A stretch of 64,000 bases of DNA from Fistulifera solaris (Eukaryota; Bacillariophyta; Bacillariophyceae; Naviculales; Stauroneidaceae). Below the pieces are notes generated by a model. The model worked only from the letters and a program-made list of their open reading frames with translations. It was not told the DNA's origin and made no database searches. Below are positions 1-10,256 of the stretch, piece by piece; within the stretch, counting starts at the first letter, position 1, and each line of letters opens with the position of its first letter. Location: assembly GCA_030295235.1 (NCBI GenBank), contig AP026129.1:1324846-1388845 (forward strand), written 5' to 3'. Made by a program: the position numbers and the translations under genes.

Positions 1-2954
1 GACAACTGCGATGTGAAACTAGGTGTATGGACCAACATGGGTTGCGCACATCAAGTCAAGATCGGTCTTGATGGCAAAGTGGGTATTGTACATCATGTGG
101 ACGTGGAGGAGGTAGATCTCGAGCATATTCATTACAATGTCCGCCAAGACACCAAAACGACCTTTCGAGTGGATTGGGAAGGGCCCATCGACGTGTTTCT
201 AGCATCCTACGAAACGGAATGCGTAGCACATGGATGCACGCGAGATTCGTTCGATAATCTCTGCTTATGTTCCGTTTCAGTCGAAGAAAGCCAAGTGTTT
301 ACATCGCCCCCGACCAGAGACGAAGTATTGGATCAGTTGAACATTGGATCTTTTTCTCCCGATATTTTGGACGAGACGTACCAGAAAGATGACCTAGGAA
401 ACGGCGTCCATATGTATTCCACCGATGGTCAACTTTCCGCTCGCTCGATTTTCGAAGTCAAAGATAAGCTGAACATTGTTCATTTGCGAATGAACATGAG
501 GTCCACCGTTACGGTGGGGTCGAAGAACGCTATGTCCTTTCGAAATCCAGTTCATTTCATGTCTTTGGTTTACCCCGAGCTGCGCGATGCGGTTTATGAG
601 ACCGATGCCGGGATTGATCATTATATGGTAAGTGGACAAATGATACCTGGTGAACGATGATTTATACACTGGTCGCTAACTCAATCCTCTATCATGAATT
701 CGAAGCAACACCCAAATACAGCTCCCTTTATATCCATTCGCTTGCTACAACGTTTCGGAATTTCCAATCCGTCACCTCGTCTTATCAAATCGGTAGCAGC
801 TGCATTTGTAAATGGACGATATTATTCAGCGGATGGCATGTCTTTTGGTTCCGGAGAATACGGCGACTTGACCGCGACCATTGCAGCCATTCTGTTGAAC
901 CGTGAGTCGCGCACTGTGGCACTAGATGCGGATCCGACCCATGGTTCACTGCAAGAACCGTTCCTTCGTCTGGTTCGCGCCATGCGCAGTCTCCAATTTC
1001 AACCAACTGAAGATGCACCTTTTGTTCGCTTTGCTGTCCCCCCTGAACGATGCAATTGGACAGCAGTCTCACAAACTTCCTGACATATTTTCTTTCTTCA
1101 AACCCGAATATGTTCCTTCGGGTACGTACTTCTTTGCGCGGCGTGGAAACTTAGCCCATCCGGCGCCTCGACGCTTACAATCGCTCGCTTGTTATTGCAG
1201 GTCCCATCGGAAATGCGCTTCTGTATTGTCCGGAATGTATGGTACAATCTGGACCCCGAGCTGTCGCATTGATGAACGGCTTGTATACGTTGGTCAAATA
1301 TGGTCTCCGCTCCGACTATGGCGGTTTTGGTTTTCCAGAGGTAGGACCGTTTGTCCAAGGTGACTACAATGCATCGCAGGGCTATCTGACGCATCAGCCG
1401 GATGTCACTCTCAATTCACTTCAAGTGGTCGATGAGTTGGCCACTTTGTTGACAGCGGGTCGTCTGGATGCCGCGAAACGGAGCAAATTGGTCGAATTGT
1501 ACGATACCGCCGTGTCGCGTTTGGAAGGATTTTTGTCCATCCTTCAAGTCATGATGATTACACCGGAATTTCACACGACCGGTTTGTCGCAAAACACGGG
1601 AGGGGTCATGCCACCCGCCGATCCCGTGGTTCCCAATACGAAACCATACAAAGCGGTCATTTATCTCATGTTGGAAGGTGGTATGGACTCCTACAATATG
1701 TTGGTACCGCAAGTGTGCAGTGGGGCGAATGCGGCCGGGGTGACGGTCGATCAGCAATACCAACAAGAACGCGGGGAATTGGCGTTGGAAGAGGATGCGC
1801 GTGGCGTTACTATTGAAGCACAGGGACAGCCATGTTCGACCTTTGCCCTGCATGACGAATTAACGTTATTTAAAGAACTGTACGACGCTGGTGAATTAAT
1901 GTTTTTGGCAAATGTCGGGACAGTCGACGAATCCGATATTACGAAAGACAATTATATTGAAAAAACACGCTTCCAATTGTTTGCGCACAATCATATGCAA
2001 GTCGAGGTGAAGACAGTGGATCCGAAAGTCACTGACCGCGGGACGGGTGTCTTGGGTCGTCTGGCGAGTGTTTTGCATGACAAAGGATACGCTACGGGCT
2101 CCACTTCGATTGACGATGCTTCCGTGACCGTCCAAGCCGCGCAATTACGGCAACCGATGCAGCAGATTGTGAGTCGCATGGGCGTGGCGACATTTGATGA
2201 AAAACCCGAAACCGAAACGGTGAATATGAAACAATTTGCCGAAGAAGTGAATGCACAAGCCGGAGCATACGATTCCTTGTTTGGACAAACCTGGTCGGCA
2301 CAAATCGTGAATGGCATCCGTGATGCAGATTTACTTGAGAGTCAGTTAGAAACGACGCAACTAGGAGAACACTGGCCAACAGAATCGTGGATTTTGGCCG
2401 ATTTTGGATACCATTTCAGTACACTGGCGCGACTAATTCAAGCTCGGACGCAGCGTGGTGTCGAACGCGATGTATTCTATATGGAAAGTCTAGCATGGGA
2501 TCATCACACCGGAATGAAAGCGGATTTACGACGCAAATTCGGTTACATGAATGAAGGTTTGGGATGGTTGGTACAAGAACTGAAGGAGCAAGGTGTCTGG
2601 CAAGATGTAACCCTGGTCATCGCATCGGAATTCGGTCGAACTCTCACTCCTAACTCGGGCCAGGGATCAGATCACGGATGGGGTGGTCATTATGTGATGA
2701 TGGGCGGCGATGTTCAAGGAGGACGCATCGTCGGTGAATATCCTACGGATTTAACTGACACGGGCCCTTTAAACATTGGACGGGGACGCATCATGCCGAC
2801 TATGAGTTGGGATGCTGTATGGAACGGTGTAGCGCAGTGGATGGGTGTTACAGAAGAGGCCGAGCTAGAAGCCATTCTTCCGAATCGAAAAGCATCTACC
2901 GGAGGCCCGTTTATGGATTTGATGACTGAAGCCGACCTGTTCGAGGCCAGATAG
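1..2954 (+). CDS. DUF1800-DUF1501 fusion protein (5' partial)
   Basis: The frame is open at base 1, so the true start lies outside the window. I read exons 1-627, 706-1121 and 1201-2954; introns 628-705 and 1122-1200 have GTAAGT/GTACGT donors and AAG/CAG acceptors. The first part carries the DUF1800 C-terminal signature (HPNTAPFIS, IGQQSHKLPDIFSFFKP). From about base 1640 a DUF1501 domain begins (YLMLEGGMDSYNMLVPQ, ASEFGRTLTPNSGQGSDHGWGGH), related to the sulfatase/alkaline phosphatase fold. In bacteria these two families are usually neighbouring genes with an unknown, probably exported, role; here they are one polypeptide of at least 931 residues. One frameshift is present: removing one C from the C6 run at 1038-1043 restores frame, and the exon lengths then sum to a multiple of three. 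The biochemical function is unknown. Confidence 0.82.
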
Positions 2955-3613
2955 CTTAATTTGTCGATTGAAACATTATAGAAGCATTCCATAATTTCAC
3001 AAAACTCCCGATCTTTGCTCGCTAAGGTGTTTCTCCCCATCCAGGTTTCAGTTTGTACAGAAAGTTGGGCAGTTTTTGACCATACGATCAACACAAACAA
3101 TCTGTGACACATCCTTTGCATCCGACACCACTGCGATTTTCCTCCTGGCACGTGTGCCAGTTTTGATGATTTACAAAGGCATCGTTCCGCCCCAGCAGTA
3201 AGTAGTCTGTCTCTCTTTTAGAAGGAGAAAACGTGCGGTTCTTCAAATGAATGACACAGCGTGGCAAACTGATAGCTGCGAAAGTTGTATTCGGTCGAAC
3301 GCTGTTGTCACCTCCACAAGCGAAACCGTCTTCGTAATGATGAGGAGCCGTCGTCGTTTCGTGAAGACACTTCGGCTTATTTCAAATATGCTCGATTCCA
3401 ATTCCATCCGCGGGATGATTTTTGCTTTTGTTGGTCCGTGATACGGAGTAGCAGCTAAATTAAAACATTGGTGTGAAAAAGAGGGCGGTGTGAAAAAGAG
3501 GGCGAATGAGAAGATTGTTCCGTGTTGCAGCTTGCAGCTTCCGTTTCATTGTTCTTTTTTTTCGGATTATGGGTATCGGTATTGGTATTGGGCATGAGTG
3601 GTAACAAAGCACA

Positions 3614-3655
<42 letters not shown>

Positions 3656-4002
3656 CAACAGAAAACAGAAAACTTGAAACAGTTTCAGCAATAATTAATT
3701 ATATCACTACTACTACAAGGAACAAGTAACCCATACTTGTACTTAATACTTAGGACTTTGCGGTCAATCCGAGGAAAAACGATATTCACCAGACTGTCGT
3801 GCTACTGTACTGTGCTGCTTTAATCCTTCTACTACGTATACCACAATTTAGTCTTGTGGGCAAAGTGTCCCGTTTTTGTTCGTACTTCCTATGTATATCT
3901 CCTCGCCTTGTTTCGCTTTTTCTTTTTTTCGTTTCATTTTTGTTTCCGACGCAACCTTGCACATTGCCCAAGTTTGTTTCGTCATTATTTTTATATATCA
4001 CC
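2955..4002. other. Intergenic region with simple repeat
   Basis: No convincing gene is seen. Short open frames here have no recognisable composition or motifs. A perfect trinucleotide tract lies at about 3612-3654. The segment just before 4003 is pyrimidine-rich and probably forms the 5' UTR of the following gene. Confidence 0.5.
3612..3654. repeat. (ATG/GAT)n microsatellite
   Basis: An uninterrupted run of about 14 GAT/ATG units, visible directly. On the minus strand it reads as poly-His, a spurious reading of the repeat and not a protein signal. Confidence 0.95.
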
Positions 4003-4881
4003 ATGGATAATGCCGGAAGTCTTTACACTCTCCTCGCGCGTAGCGGCATATTCTTGCAATGCCACGAGCGTTCTCCTCCTGTTTGTCCCGAGGAAGTTCG
4101 AATCTTCAACAACAAAGTTGATCTTCGGCTAGCGCTCGAGGAGTATATAGAGGGACCATCTGGTTTGCCACCCAACTGCTGGGACGTATCGGAAGTGACA
4201 GACTTCAGCGACTTACTTCGAGAAATGCCGACTTTTAATGAACCCATTGGTAACTGGGATACGTCAGCCGTCACTAACATGGCCAATCTATTTGTGCGTT
4301 CTCCATCGTTCAACCAGAATATCGGCAATTGGGATACATCCGCTGTCACCAATATGTATGGAATGTTTGCGGATGCTTCCTCATTCAACCAAAACATTGG
4401 TAACTGGGACACGGCTAAGGTCACCAACATGGGATTTATGTTCTTTGGTGCAAATGCATTTAATCAAAACATTGGCAAGTGGAAAACGAAAGCTGTCACC
4501 AGCATGGAAGTTATGTTCAATGGGGCTGAAACATTCAACCATGACATTGGCGACTGGGATACAGCCGGAGTTGTCAACATGTACGGAATGTTCACTGGTG
4601 CTTCGGCATTTAATCAGAACATTGGTGAGTGGAACACATCAGCTGTCCTTTCCATGTATCAAATGTTTTATGATGCTGTGGCATTCAACCAAGACATTGG
4701 TGGGTGGGACACAACATCCGTCCTTGACATGTATGAGATGTTTGGTAATGCTGAAAAATTTAGACAAAACTTGTGCGCTTGGAGGGGATCGCCCGCAGAT
4801 AAAAGGGAAATGTTTGTCGGCAGTGCTTGTGATTTTCCTGGTACACCGACAAACACTGAATTTTGCATACCCTGCACATAG
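4003..4881 (+). CDS. DUF285 (BspA-like) repeat protein
   Basis: I start at the ATG at 4003, which has a strong context (ACCATGG); the frame is open upstream to 3799, but that extension is a pyrimidine-rich leader giving a hydrophobic stretch. The 292-residue product has about eight 24-25-residue repeats of the type [20 protein letters not shown], diagnostic of DUF285/BspA-like leucine-rich repeats. In bacteria such repeats occur on surface adhesins. The repeats run from about residue 75 to residue 255 and end in a Cys-containing cap (CAWRGSP, FCIPCT). No signal peptide is seen from this start; the upstream extension could supply one if it were used. The role is unknown, with protein interaction or a surface function most likely. 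Confidence 0.85.
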   Translation: MDNAGSLYTLLARSGIFLQCHERSPPVCPEEVRIFNNKVDLRLALEEYIEGPSGLPPNCWDVSEVTDFSDLLREMPTFNEPIGNWDTSAVTNMANLFVRSPSFNQNIGNWDTSAVTNMYGMFADASSFNQNIGNWDTAKVTNMGFMFFGANAFNQNIGKWKTKAVTSMEVMFNGAETFNHDIGDWDTAGVVNMYGMFTGASAFNQNIGEWNTSAVLSMYQMFYDAVAFNQDIGGWDTTSVLDMYEMFGNAEKFRQNLCAWRGSPADKREMFVGSACDFPGTPTNTEFCIPCT

Positions 4882-5185
4882 CTATGGAAGGGGAGGCTGA
4901 GAGAATGAGAATGTGCAGTTACATTAAACTAGATATTTCGAATTCTGCCATAGTCTATACCCTAAATGAATCATGAGCCCTCTGTTCTTTGATGCTTGAT
5001 GCGGGCTTAAATGTGGAGTTCCTTCGGATTTCAAGTCTGTACGGAGTATTTGTTCTGTGTAATTGGTAGTCTGTAGGCTCGAGTATCGATGAGTCACGAA
5101 CTGCTGGACGTTCCGTATGGCCTACTTGTAAGTTGTAAGGAGTTTTTTCTTTTCGACGACTACTCTTCACTGTCCACACGTCAAG

Positions 5186-5231
5186 GCATGGTGGATGGTG
5201 GATGGTGGGTGGTGGGGCGGGGGCGGGGGCA
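5186..5231 (+). repeat. G-rich low-complexity tract
   Basis: A run of GGTGG/GGGCGGGGGCGGGGG units on the plus strand, upstream of the DUF6824 gene. It has enough G-runs to form a G-quadruplex, which is an inference from composition only. Confidence 0.6.
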
Positions 5232-5415
5232 CAAGTAAGTACCGGTACCAGTGCCATTACCATCTACAATCCGTTGTCAAAAACACGACTGACTCCTGGT
5301 CAAAGATCTCACTTAGATGCGCGTCCCAAGGTTTACTTTTACATTTATTTTCACAGAAGCAAACTGAATTACGAGTATTCCAACTCCTTATCATACAAAC
5401 TCGTAAGCATTGCAA

Positions 5416-6829
5416 ATGTTCACCATGAATTGTAAATCTGACGATGAACTAGATAATGATTTGTCCATTGACCAGGTAAAAGCACAGCGACTTAGCGAGT
5501 TTGCTGAAGACACACAAGAACAAAGCGAAGATGATGAGGATGATTCGTCAGTCGCAATGGTAGATGAAATAATACTTAACGAATACAACCAAGAAAGCGG
5601 CAAGGAACGGTGGAAAGATTATCCGCTGAAAGATATTGAGAATCCGCATAAACATGATGTTTTATATGGGCGTGGTGGTGAGTACAGCGTCTAGTGGAAT
5701 ATGGTTTGTTGGATGTTCAATTACTTGTGCTCAATTTTTTTGCCTTTCATTACAGGACATACGAATACCCACGAAGGTAATAAGCAGTTTAGGAAGATGG
5801 TTAAAGATTATCAACTGGATTACATTTTGTTGCAAAGGAGAAATGAAAAGACTCAATTAGCCAGGGAGATTGTCTCTGCTTGGAGAAAGCAAGATCCTCC
5901 CGGACGTTTCTTGAAAATGGACGAGACGGGAAAGTGGTATGATGTGGGAAATGAAAATGCAAGAGAGAAAACAAGCCAGTTATTCCGCGAAGAGGCACCA
6001 CTGATTCGGCAGCTGTTTGAGTATACCAGCTTCAAGTTCAAACAAGATGAATCCGTAAGTCGGTGTGCAAAAGAGTCTACGTGAATCATTGAAACAACAA
6101 CCTGACAGACTGGTCACAATTTTATTCATTGTAAAGGGAGAACTCGAAGAGTTTGATGAAGTACAGCTAACACCATTTAGTGAGGAAACAAACTCGCTTA
6201 ATGGAGAATCCGAGGAGTCAGACGAAGTACAGCCAACTCCATGGAGTGAGGAAACAATCACGCTTAATGGAGAATCCAAGGAGTCAGACAAAGTACAGCC
6301 AACTCCATGGAGTGAGGAAGCAAACTCGTCTAATGGAGAATCCAAGGAGTCAGACGAAGTACAGCCAACTCCATGGAGTGAGGAAACAAACTCGTCTAAT
6401 GATTTACTTGGTCTTGGTTTTGATGGAGAAGAGAGCATCCGTCGTAGTTCCCCATTTTACTCAGCCTTCCTTGGCAATGATATTTTGGACTCGAATTCTT
6501 GCGGAGCTTCGAGCAGTTACTTGGAGAACGTTGACGACAGCCCACGAGAAACTATACTAGGACATGATTTGCTTGAGATTGGTATGTACTCCAAACTTGA
6601 AAATTATAAAAAAGCGTTGGAGTGGGAGGTTTCAAGTTTGAAGCGCAAAAAAGACACAGGTTTGGCAGTTTGTTCTATAAAACACAAATCAAAGAACAAA
6701 TCATCTTTGACGGGGGTGTTGTTGGAGCGTATGGAACCAGCAATACAGAATACTATGCTTGAAAAACCTATGGACAAGAAAATAAGGGAATTAAGTGCTG
6801 AACTTGAAAAGAAGGCAAGGCTACTTTGA
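5416..6829 (+). CDS. DUF6824-domain protein with acidic tandem repeat
   Basis: Exons are 5416-5677, 5756-6054 and 6137-6829; introns of 78 and 82 bp have GTGAGT/GTAAGT donors. The joined frame is 417 codons with no correction needed. The domain spans exons 1 and 2: HDVLYGRGG, HTNTHEGNKQFRKMV, DPPGRFLKMDETGKWYDVG and REKTSQLFREEAP, the hallmark of DUF6824, a family expanded in diatoms and thought to act in the nucleus, perhaps in regulation. Exon 3 opens with four copies of an acidic 22-residue unit (core SDEVQPTPWSEE) and ends in a short Lys/Glu-rich helix that may coil. ATGs at 5416 and 5425 both have A at -3; I chose the first. No DNA-binding fold can be proven from sequence alone. Confidence 0.85.
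6137..6394 (+). repeat. 66-bp coding minisatellite, 4 copies
   Basis: Four tandem copies (first 60 bp and divergent, then three of 66 bp) encode LNGESxESDEVQPTPWSEE-type units. The last three copies are nearly identical in DNA, so the array expanded recently and is probably length-polymorphic. Confidence 0.9.
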
Positions 6830-7382
6830 TTTCAGAACATCCGACAAAGGTGTGTATTTTCACTTCTGCTCCGGACGAGTTTAGGTGTCTGACCTTCTGA
6901 TCAGTTGAGTCCTTAGGTACGAGTAATGATTAGGTAGAACAAAAAGTTATCCAGTTGATCTTCTTATCTTAGTTCCTAATGTTCACGGATGCTTCGGTAT
7001 TTGGAATCAAAATATCGGTCAGTGGAACAGCTGTGGTATTCAACCAAGATATTAGCGGTTGCTGTATGATAGTCATGGTTTATTTTGTGTATCTTTTTAA
7101 AGTTGACATGATTGCGTCTCCTTGGGCGTGACTCAACGTGGCCGATGAAACAAGCAAGCGCGAAAGATCGAATAATGAAAAGAAGAAACGCCCGAGAAAA
7201 TCATCTATACTCAGAATACTAGACAAACCTTGTGACGTTTTCGTGGCGTATTGGACTGATTCCAAAAAAACATCCTTCAATGTATCCGTCTATAAGAAAT
7301 ATTATGCAATGCCCTTGTCTCCATTAGAGACTTGGGCTATCTACGTTTGTTTGAAAAAGTGGCTCTCCGGCGGAACCACAAC
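6830..7382. other. Intergenic, with decayed DUF285 remnant
   Basis: No intact gene is seen. At about 6979-7070 the plus strand reads in shifting frames as pieces of a DUF285 repeat (NQNIGQWN, then AFNQDISG), similar to the gene at 4003-4881. The 99-codon open frame at 7138-7437 is Lys-rich and matches nothing I know. Confidence 0.5.
6979..7070 (+). pseudogene. DUF285 repeat fragment
   Basis: About 90 bp match the DUF285 repeat (NQNIGQWN, FNQDI) but need a frame change between the two halves. It is flanked by non-coding sequence. Probably a relic of a tandem duplicate of the upstream gene. Confidence 0.55.
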
Positions 7383-8255
7383 TCACCCATCATCGGATTT
7401 ACACAGAAAACCGAAAAAATCTTCAATCAAGGGCTGAATATCCTGAACCAAGGCACGACGAACAGCCATTGTATTGGTAGCAAAGTGCGGAAAAATAAAA
7501 CAATTTGACACAGACCACAAGGGATGCTCTGGGGGAAGGGGTTCCGGAGCGGTCGTATCCAAAATCGCGTATCGGAATTGTTTCGCCTGCAAAGCCTGTG
7601 TCAAAGCTTCGGTATCGACAACTCCACCACGAGACAGATTCAATAGTCCGGCGTGGGAAGGCAACTGGGAAAGAACATCATCATTGATCAGATTGCGTGT
7701 TTGCTCTGTCAGAGGACAAAGAGGTACCAAAATGTCACACTCAGACGCCATCTCCTTAAGATCGCCATAATATTGCAAATGATATTCGGCTTCGGTGGCC
7801 GCATTCCTAGATTTTTCTTGAACATGGTACAGAATCTCGGTGTTCGGAGCCAGACAACGAATTTGGCGTACCAATTCCTTCGCAATCGTTCCCATGCCAA
7901 TGAGTGCGATTCGCGATTCCTCCAGAGGCTTGCCCGGGATATTCCACGTCAAATTCCATCCTTGGGACGGAAAGGGAACACCCTGTTGCAATAGTGCATC
8001 CCGCAGTCCCAACAGAATGAATGCCAGTGCATATTGCGCCACATGCGACGTAATCGAGTGTCGACCGGCTTGTTGCACCATAATCTTGCGTTCGTGACAA
8101 GCCTTCAAGTCGATGTGATCCAACCCTGCACTCATGGTAATCAGCAACGACACGGAGGAGGGCAATGCTTCTATTTTCGAGCGTGGCATGGGCGTCAAAA
8201 TGTCGACAGCGACAACGGAAGGCTGTGTCGAGTCGTCTTTTTCACAACAATCATT
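7383..8255 (-). CDS. D-isomer-specific 2-hydroxyacid dehydrogenase
   Basis: The frame shows the D-2-hydroxyacid dehydrogenase family core: substrate-side strand SAGLDHIDL, nucleotide-binding IGMGTIAKE (third Gly replaced by Ala), catalytic Arg in NLSRGGVVD, Glu in APEPLPPEHPLW, and His in FPHFATNT. It probably reduces a 2-oxo acid with NAD(P)H, in the glyoxylate/hydroxypyruvate reductase or phosphoglycerate dehydrogenase range. The frame is open to 8255 but has no ATG before 8189, and about 40 N-terminal residues usual for the family are absent. It overlaps the 3' end of the upstream methyltransferase frame (stop at 8195-8197). Either an unseen 5' exon exists or it is the C-terminal half of a methyltransferase-dehydrogenase fusion joined by a small intron (a CAG acceptor lies just above 8222). 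The N-terminus is unresolved. Confidence 0.75.
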   Translation of the reverse strand, partial: NDCCEKDDSTQPSVVAVDILTPMPRSKIEALPSSVSLLITMSAGLDHIDLKACHERKIMVQQAGRHSITSHVAQYALAFILLGLRDALLQQGVPFPSQGWNLTWNIPGKPLEESRIALIGMGTIAKELVRQIRCLAPNTEILYHVQEKSRNAATEAEYHLQYYGDLKEMASECDILVPLCPLTEQTRNLINDDVLSQLPSHAGLLNLSRGGVVDTEALTQALQAKQFRYAILDTTAPEPLPPEHPLWSVSNCFIFPHFATNTMAVRRALVQDIQPLIEDFFGFLCKSDDG

Positions 8256-9262
8256 TCAGACGTATTCACTAAAGGAAGTGGAGGTTGACAAAGCAGTTGA
8301 AGCGCCACAGGCTTTCGAGCATAGAACACGCACCACTGAATGAGTCCACGATCAATTTGTTCAATGCGTCTTTGAATCTGTTGACAGTATTGCTCCAACA
8401 AATCACAATCGTGCTTGTGAGTCTCCAAACTCGCCAGCACTTTTTGTAGCATGAGCTGAAAACTAATGCGCATATCTTTCGTGACATTGAGGCAATGTAC
8501 ATCCTTCCAACCAGCCTGTCGCATAGCTTGCATCGCCTGTTCCGGTCGCAACAAATCCGGAATCGCATTGTCTTGCGCAAACTGCTCGACTTGGTCATCC
8601 GTCGTCGTCGGTCCCGCCATGACATCGCAAAAGACAAATGCACCACCTTGTCGCACCAATCGAAAGGCTTCTCGAAACGCCTGTATTTTACTTTGTGCAT
8701 GAATGAATGCATCTTGCGAAAAGGCCAAATCAAAAGCATGGTCGGGAAAGGGTACTTGTTCAAAATCTCCTTCCACAATTTGAATCTGGTTGTGCAAATT
8801 CGATTTTGTGACGTTGTGTTGCGCTATACGATTTTGTTGGGGACAGACATTCAAACAGACGACTTTGCCCTTTTGGTTCGTCGTCGAAGACGCAATACGG
8901 ATGGCACTGGCACCGGTTCCGCTTCCTAAATCAATGCATTGATAGTTCGGCGCAGTGCGACGATGCGCGGGAATCAATGTCATGGCCAAGTCGTAGTACA
9001 TGTAATCGGTCATTTGATGTGCTGCTTGTGAATAGGCATCCTTTTCTTGCAAAGATACATGATCCCATTTCCCAAAATGAATGTTGTTTTCGTCATCGTG
9101 CAATATCCGCGAATACAATTTGAGTTTCAGATCTTGCGGGGGTGACCGGGAAAGTGATTTCTGAGAGGTAGCCGTCGTATCTTCTTCCTCATTCTGAGAC
9201 GATTTCCAGTAGAAATGACTGAAATGAAAGTGATCCGAAGCAAAGACAATCGAGCGTGTCAT
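8195..9262 (-). CDS. SAM-dependent methyltransferase, sarcosine/dimethylglycine type
   Basis: Class I methyltransferase with motif I CIDLGSGTGASAIRIA, acidic VEGDFEQVPFPDHAFDLAFS, and DAFIHAQSKIQAFREAFRLV followed by GGAFVFCDVM. This arrangement resembles sarcosine/dimethylglycine N-methyltransferases, which make glycine betaine, but related diatom enzymes methylate other small metabolites, so the substrate is inferred. I start at the ATG at 9262 (355 residues); the frame is open to 9565 and that extension has a hydrophobic stretch that could act as a targeting sequence if used. The domain ends near QWCVFYARKP. The last ~40 residues overlap the region where the dehydrogenase frame opens, so the true 3' end may be spliced into it. 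Confidence 0.75.
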   Translation of the reverse strand: MTRSIVFASDHFHFSHFYWKSSQNEEEDTTATSQKSLSRSPPQDLKLKLYSRILHDDENNIHFGKWDHVSLQEKDAYSQAAHQMTDYMYYDLAMTLIPAHRRTAPNYQCIDLGSGTGASAIRIASSTTNQKGKVVCLNVCPQQNRIAQHNVTKSNLHNQIQIVEGDFEQVPFPDHAFDLAFSQDAFIHAQSKIQAFREAFRLVRQGGAFVFCDVMAGPTTTDDQVEQFAQDNAIPDLLRPEQAMQAMRQAGWKDVHCLNVTKDMRISFQLMLQKVLASLETHKHDCDLLEQYCQQIQRRIEQIDRGLIQWCVFYARKPVALQLLCQPPLPLVNTSEMIVVKKTTRHSLPLSLSTF

Positions 9263-9565
9263 GCTTTCTTCCAAAGTGCACGCACGAGGAGCTTTAAGTA
9301 TATTAGACAAGAAGGGGAACTGTGCAGTCAATAATGAAGAAAGGAATAAGAAAAGAAACGAACAATGACGAATGAATGAAGTCAAGGCAAAATCTTCCAA
9401 AACGAAGAACGCGAAGCATAAAGTTGATTCCTTTCGTGACAATGGGAAATCAGAATATTTTGGGATTGTTCTGCGAAATGAAAAACGACGAATGGGATGG
9501 GTCGTGATTCGTGATTCAGCCATTTGCCATTCACAGTACAGCAAGTTGCGGGAAAAAGTGTACAC

Positions 9566-10256
9566 TCACGTAAGCCCTTGTAGAGAAATGTACCAAGCAG
9601 AGGTGCGTTCCCGTGTCTCCCATACCAAGGACGTTGAAATTATGCCCTCCAGTACAAGATTCTACGTAGCGTCCACGGTCGACGACTTTCTAGAATTTTG
9701 ACATGGTTTCCGCCTTCGGGCGTCTCTACCACCTACCGGTACCAGGTAGAGTCCCTGCGGGCGGGGAGCTTTGTTCCGTCCTGTTAAAGGAGTTTAGGAA
9801 GCGATGGAAGGGATGCCCGGTCCCCGTGTGAAAGTGTCATACCCGTGACCCAGACACCCGGGACAGACTTTACACACACGGACGAGATTTTCGATTGTCG
9901 ATACTGGTACCGGTACCGGTACCGGTACCTGGTACCGGTACTCGATACGATTTATGTCTTGTGCAAGAGCGTCTTGTGTCGTTGTCTTTCTGTAACCATA
10001 CTACTGTACCGTTTATTTTCCTCTTTCCTTTTTCCTTTGTTTTGTCAAAGTCCTTGGAAGGCGAAGGAATCTTGACAGCTAGTGTCAAGAGAAACACAAT
10101 TTATGAATTATCCTTTCTTATTGATCATTATAATAAGCTTGCAAACAGAGGGAATTGATAAAGAGAACCATTTCATTCCATTTTGAAAAAGGCAACAGAA
10201 GCTATCGAGCCGTTCGAGATCCTTTGACGAATAAAGAGAAGAATTCTTTCGACACG
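9566..10256. other. Intergenic with GGTACC repeats
   Basis: No gene is seen. The stretch holds a short GTACCG/GGTACC array at about 9903-9942 and a related GGTACC palindrome near 9738-9743. The last 100 bp are AT-rich and probably carry the NAD-GDH promoter. Confidence 0.5.
9903..9942. repeat. (TACCGG)n hexamer array
   Basis: About six units of TACCGG/GGTACC in a row, self-complementary and able to fold on either strand. Similar GGTACC palindromes occur near 5240 and 38445, so the hexamer may be common in this genome. Confidence 0.8.

Noticed and set aside
3455-3691. Minus-strand ORF with a run of 14 histidines
   Set aside because: It is only the translation of the GAT/ATG microsatellite; the flanks have no coding character.
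7138-7437. 99-codon plus-strand ORF (Lys-rich start)
   Set aside because: No domain, overlaps the 3' end of the dehydrogenase gene on the other strand, and lacks supporting composition.
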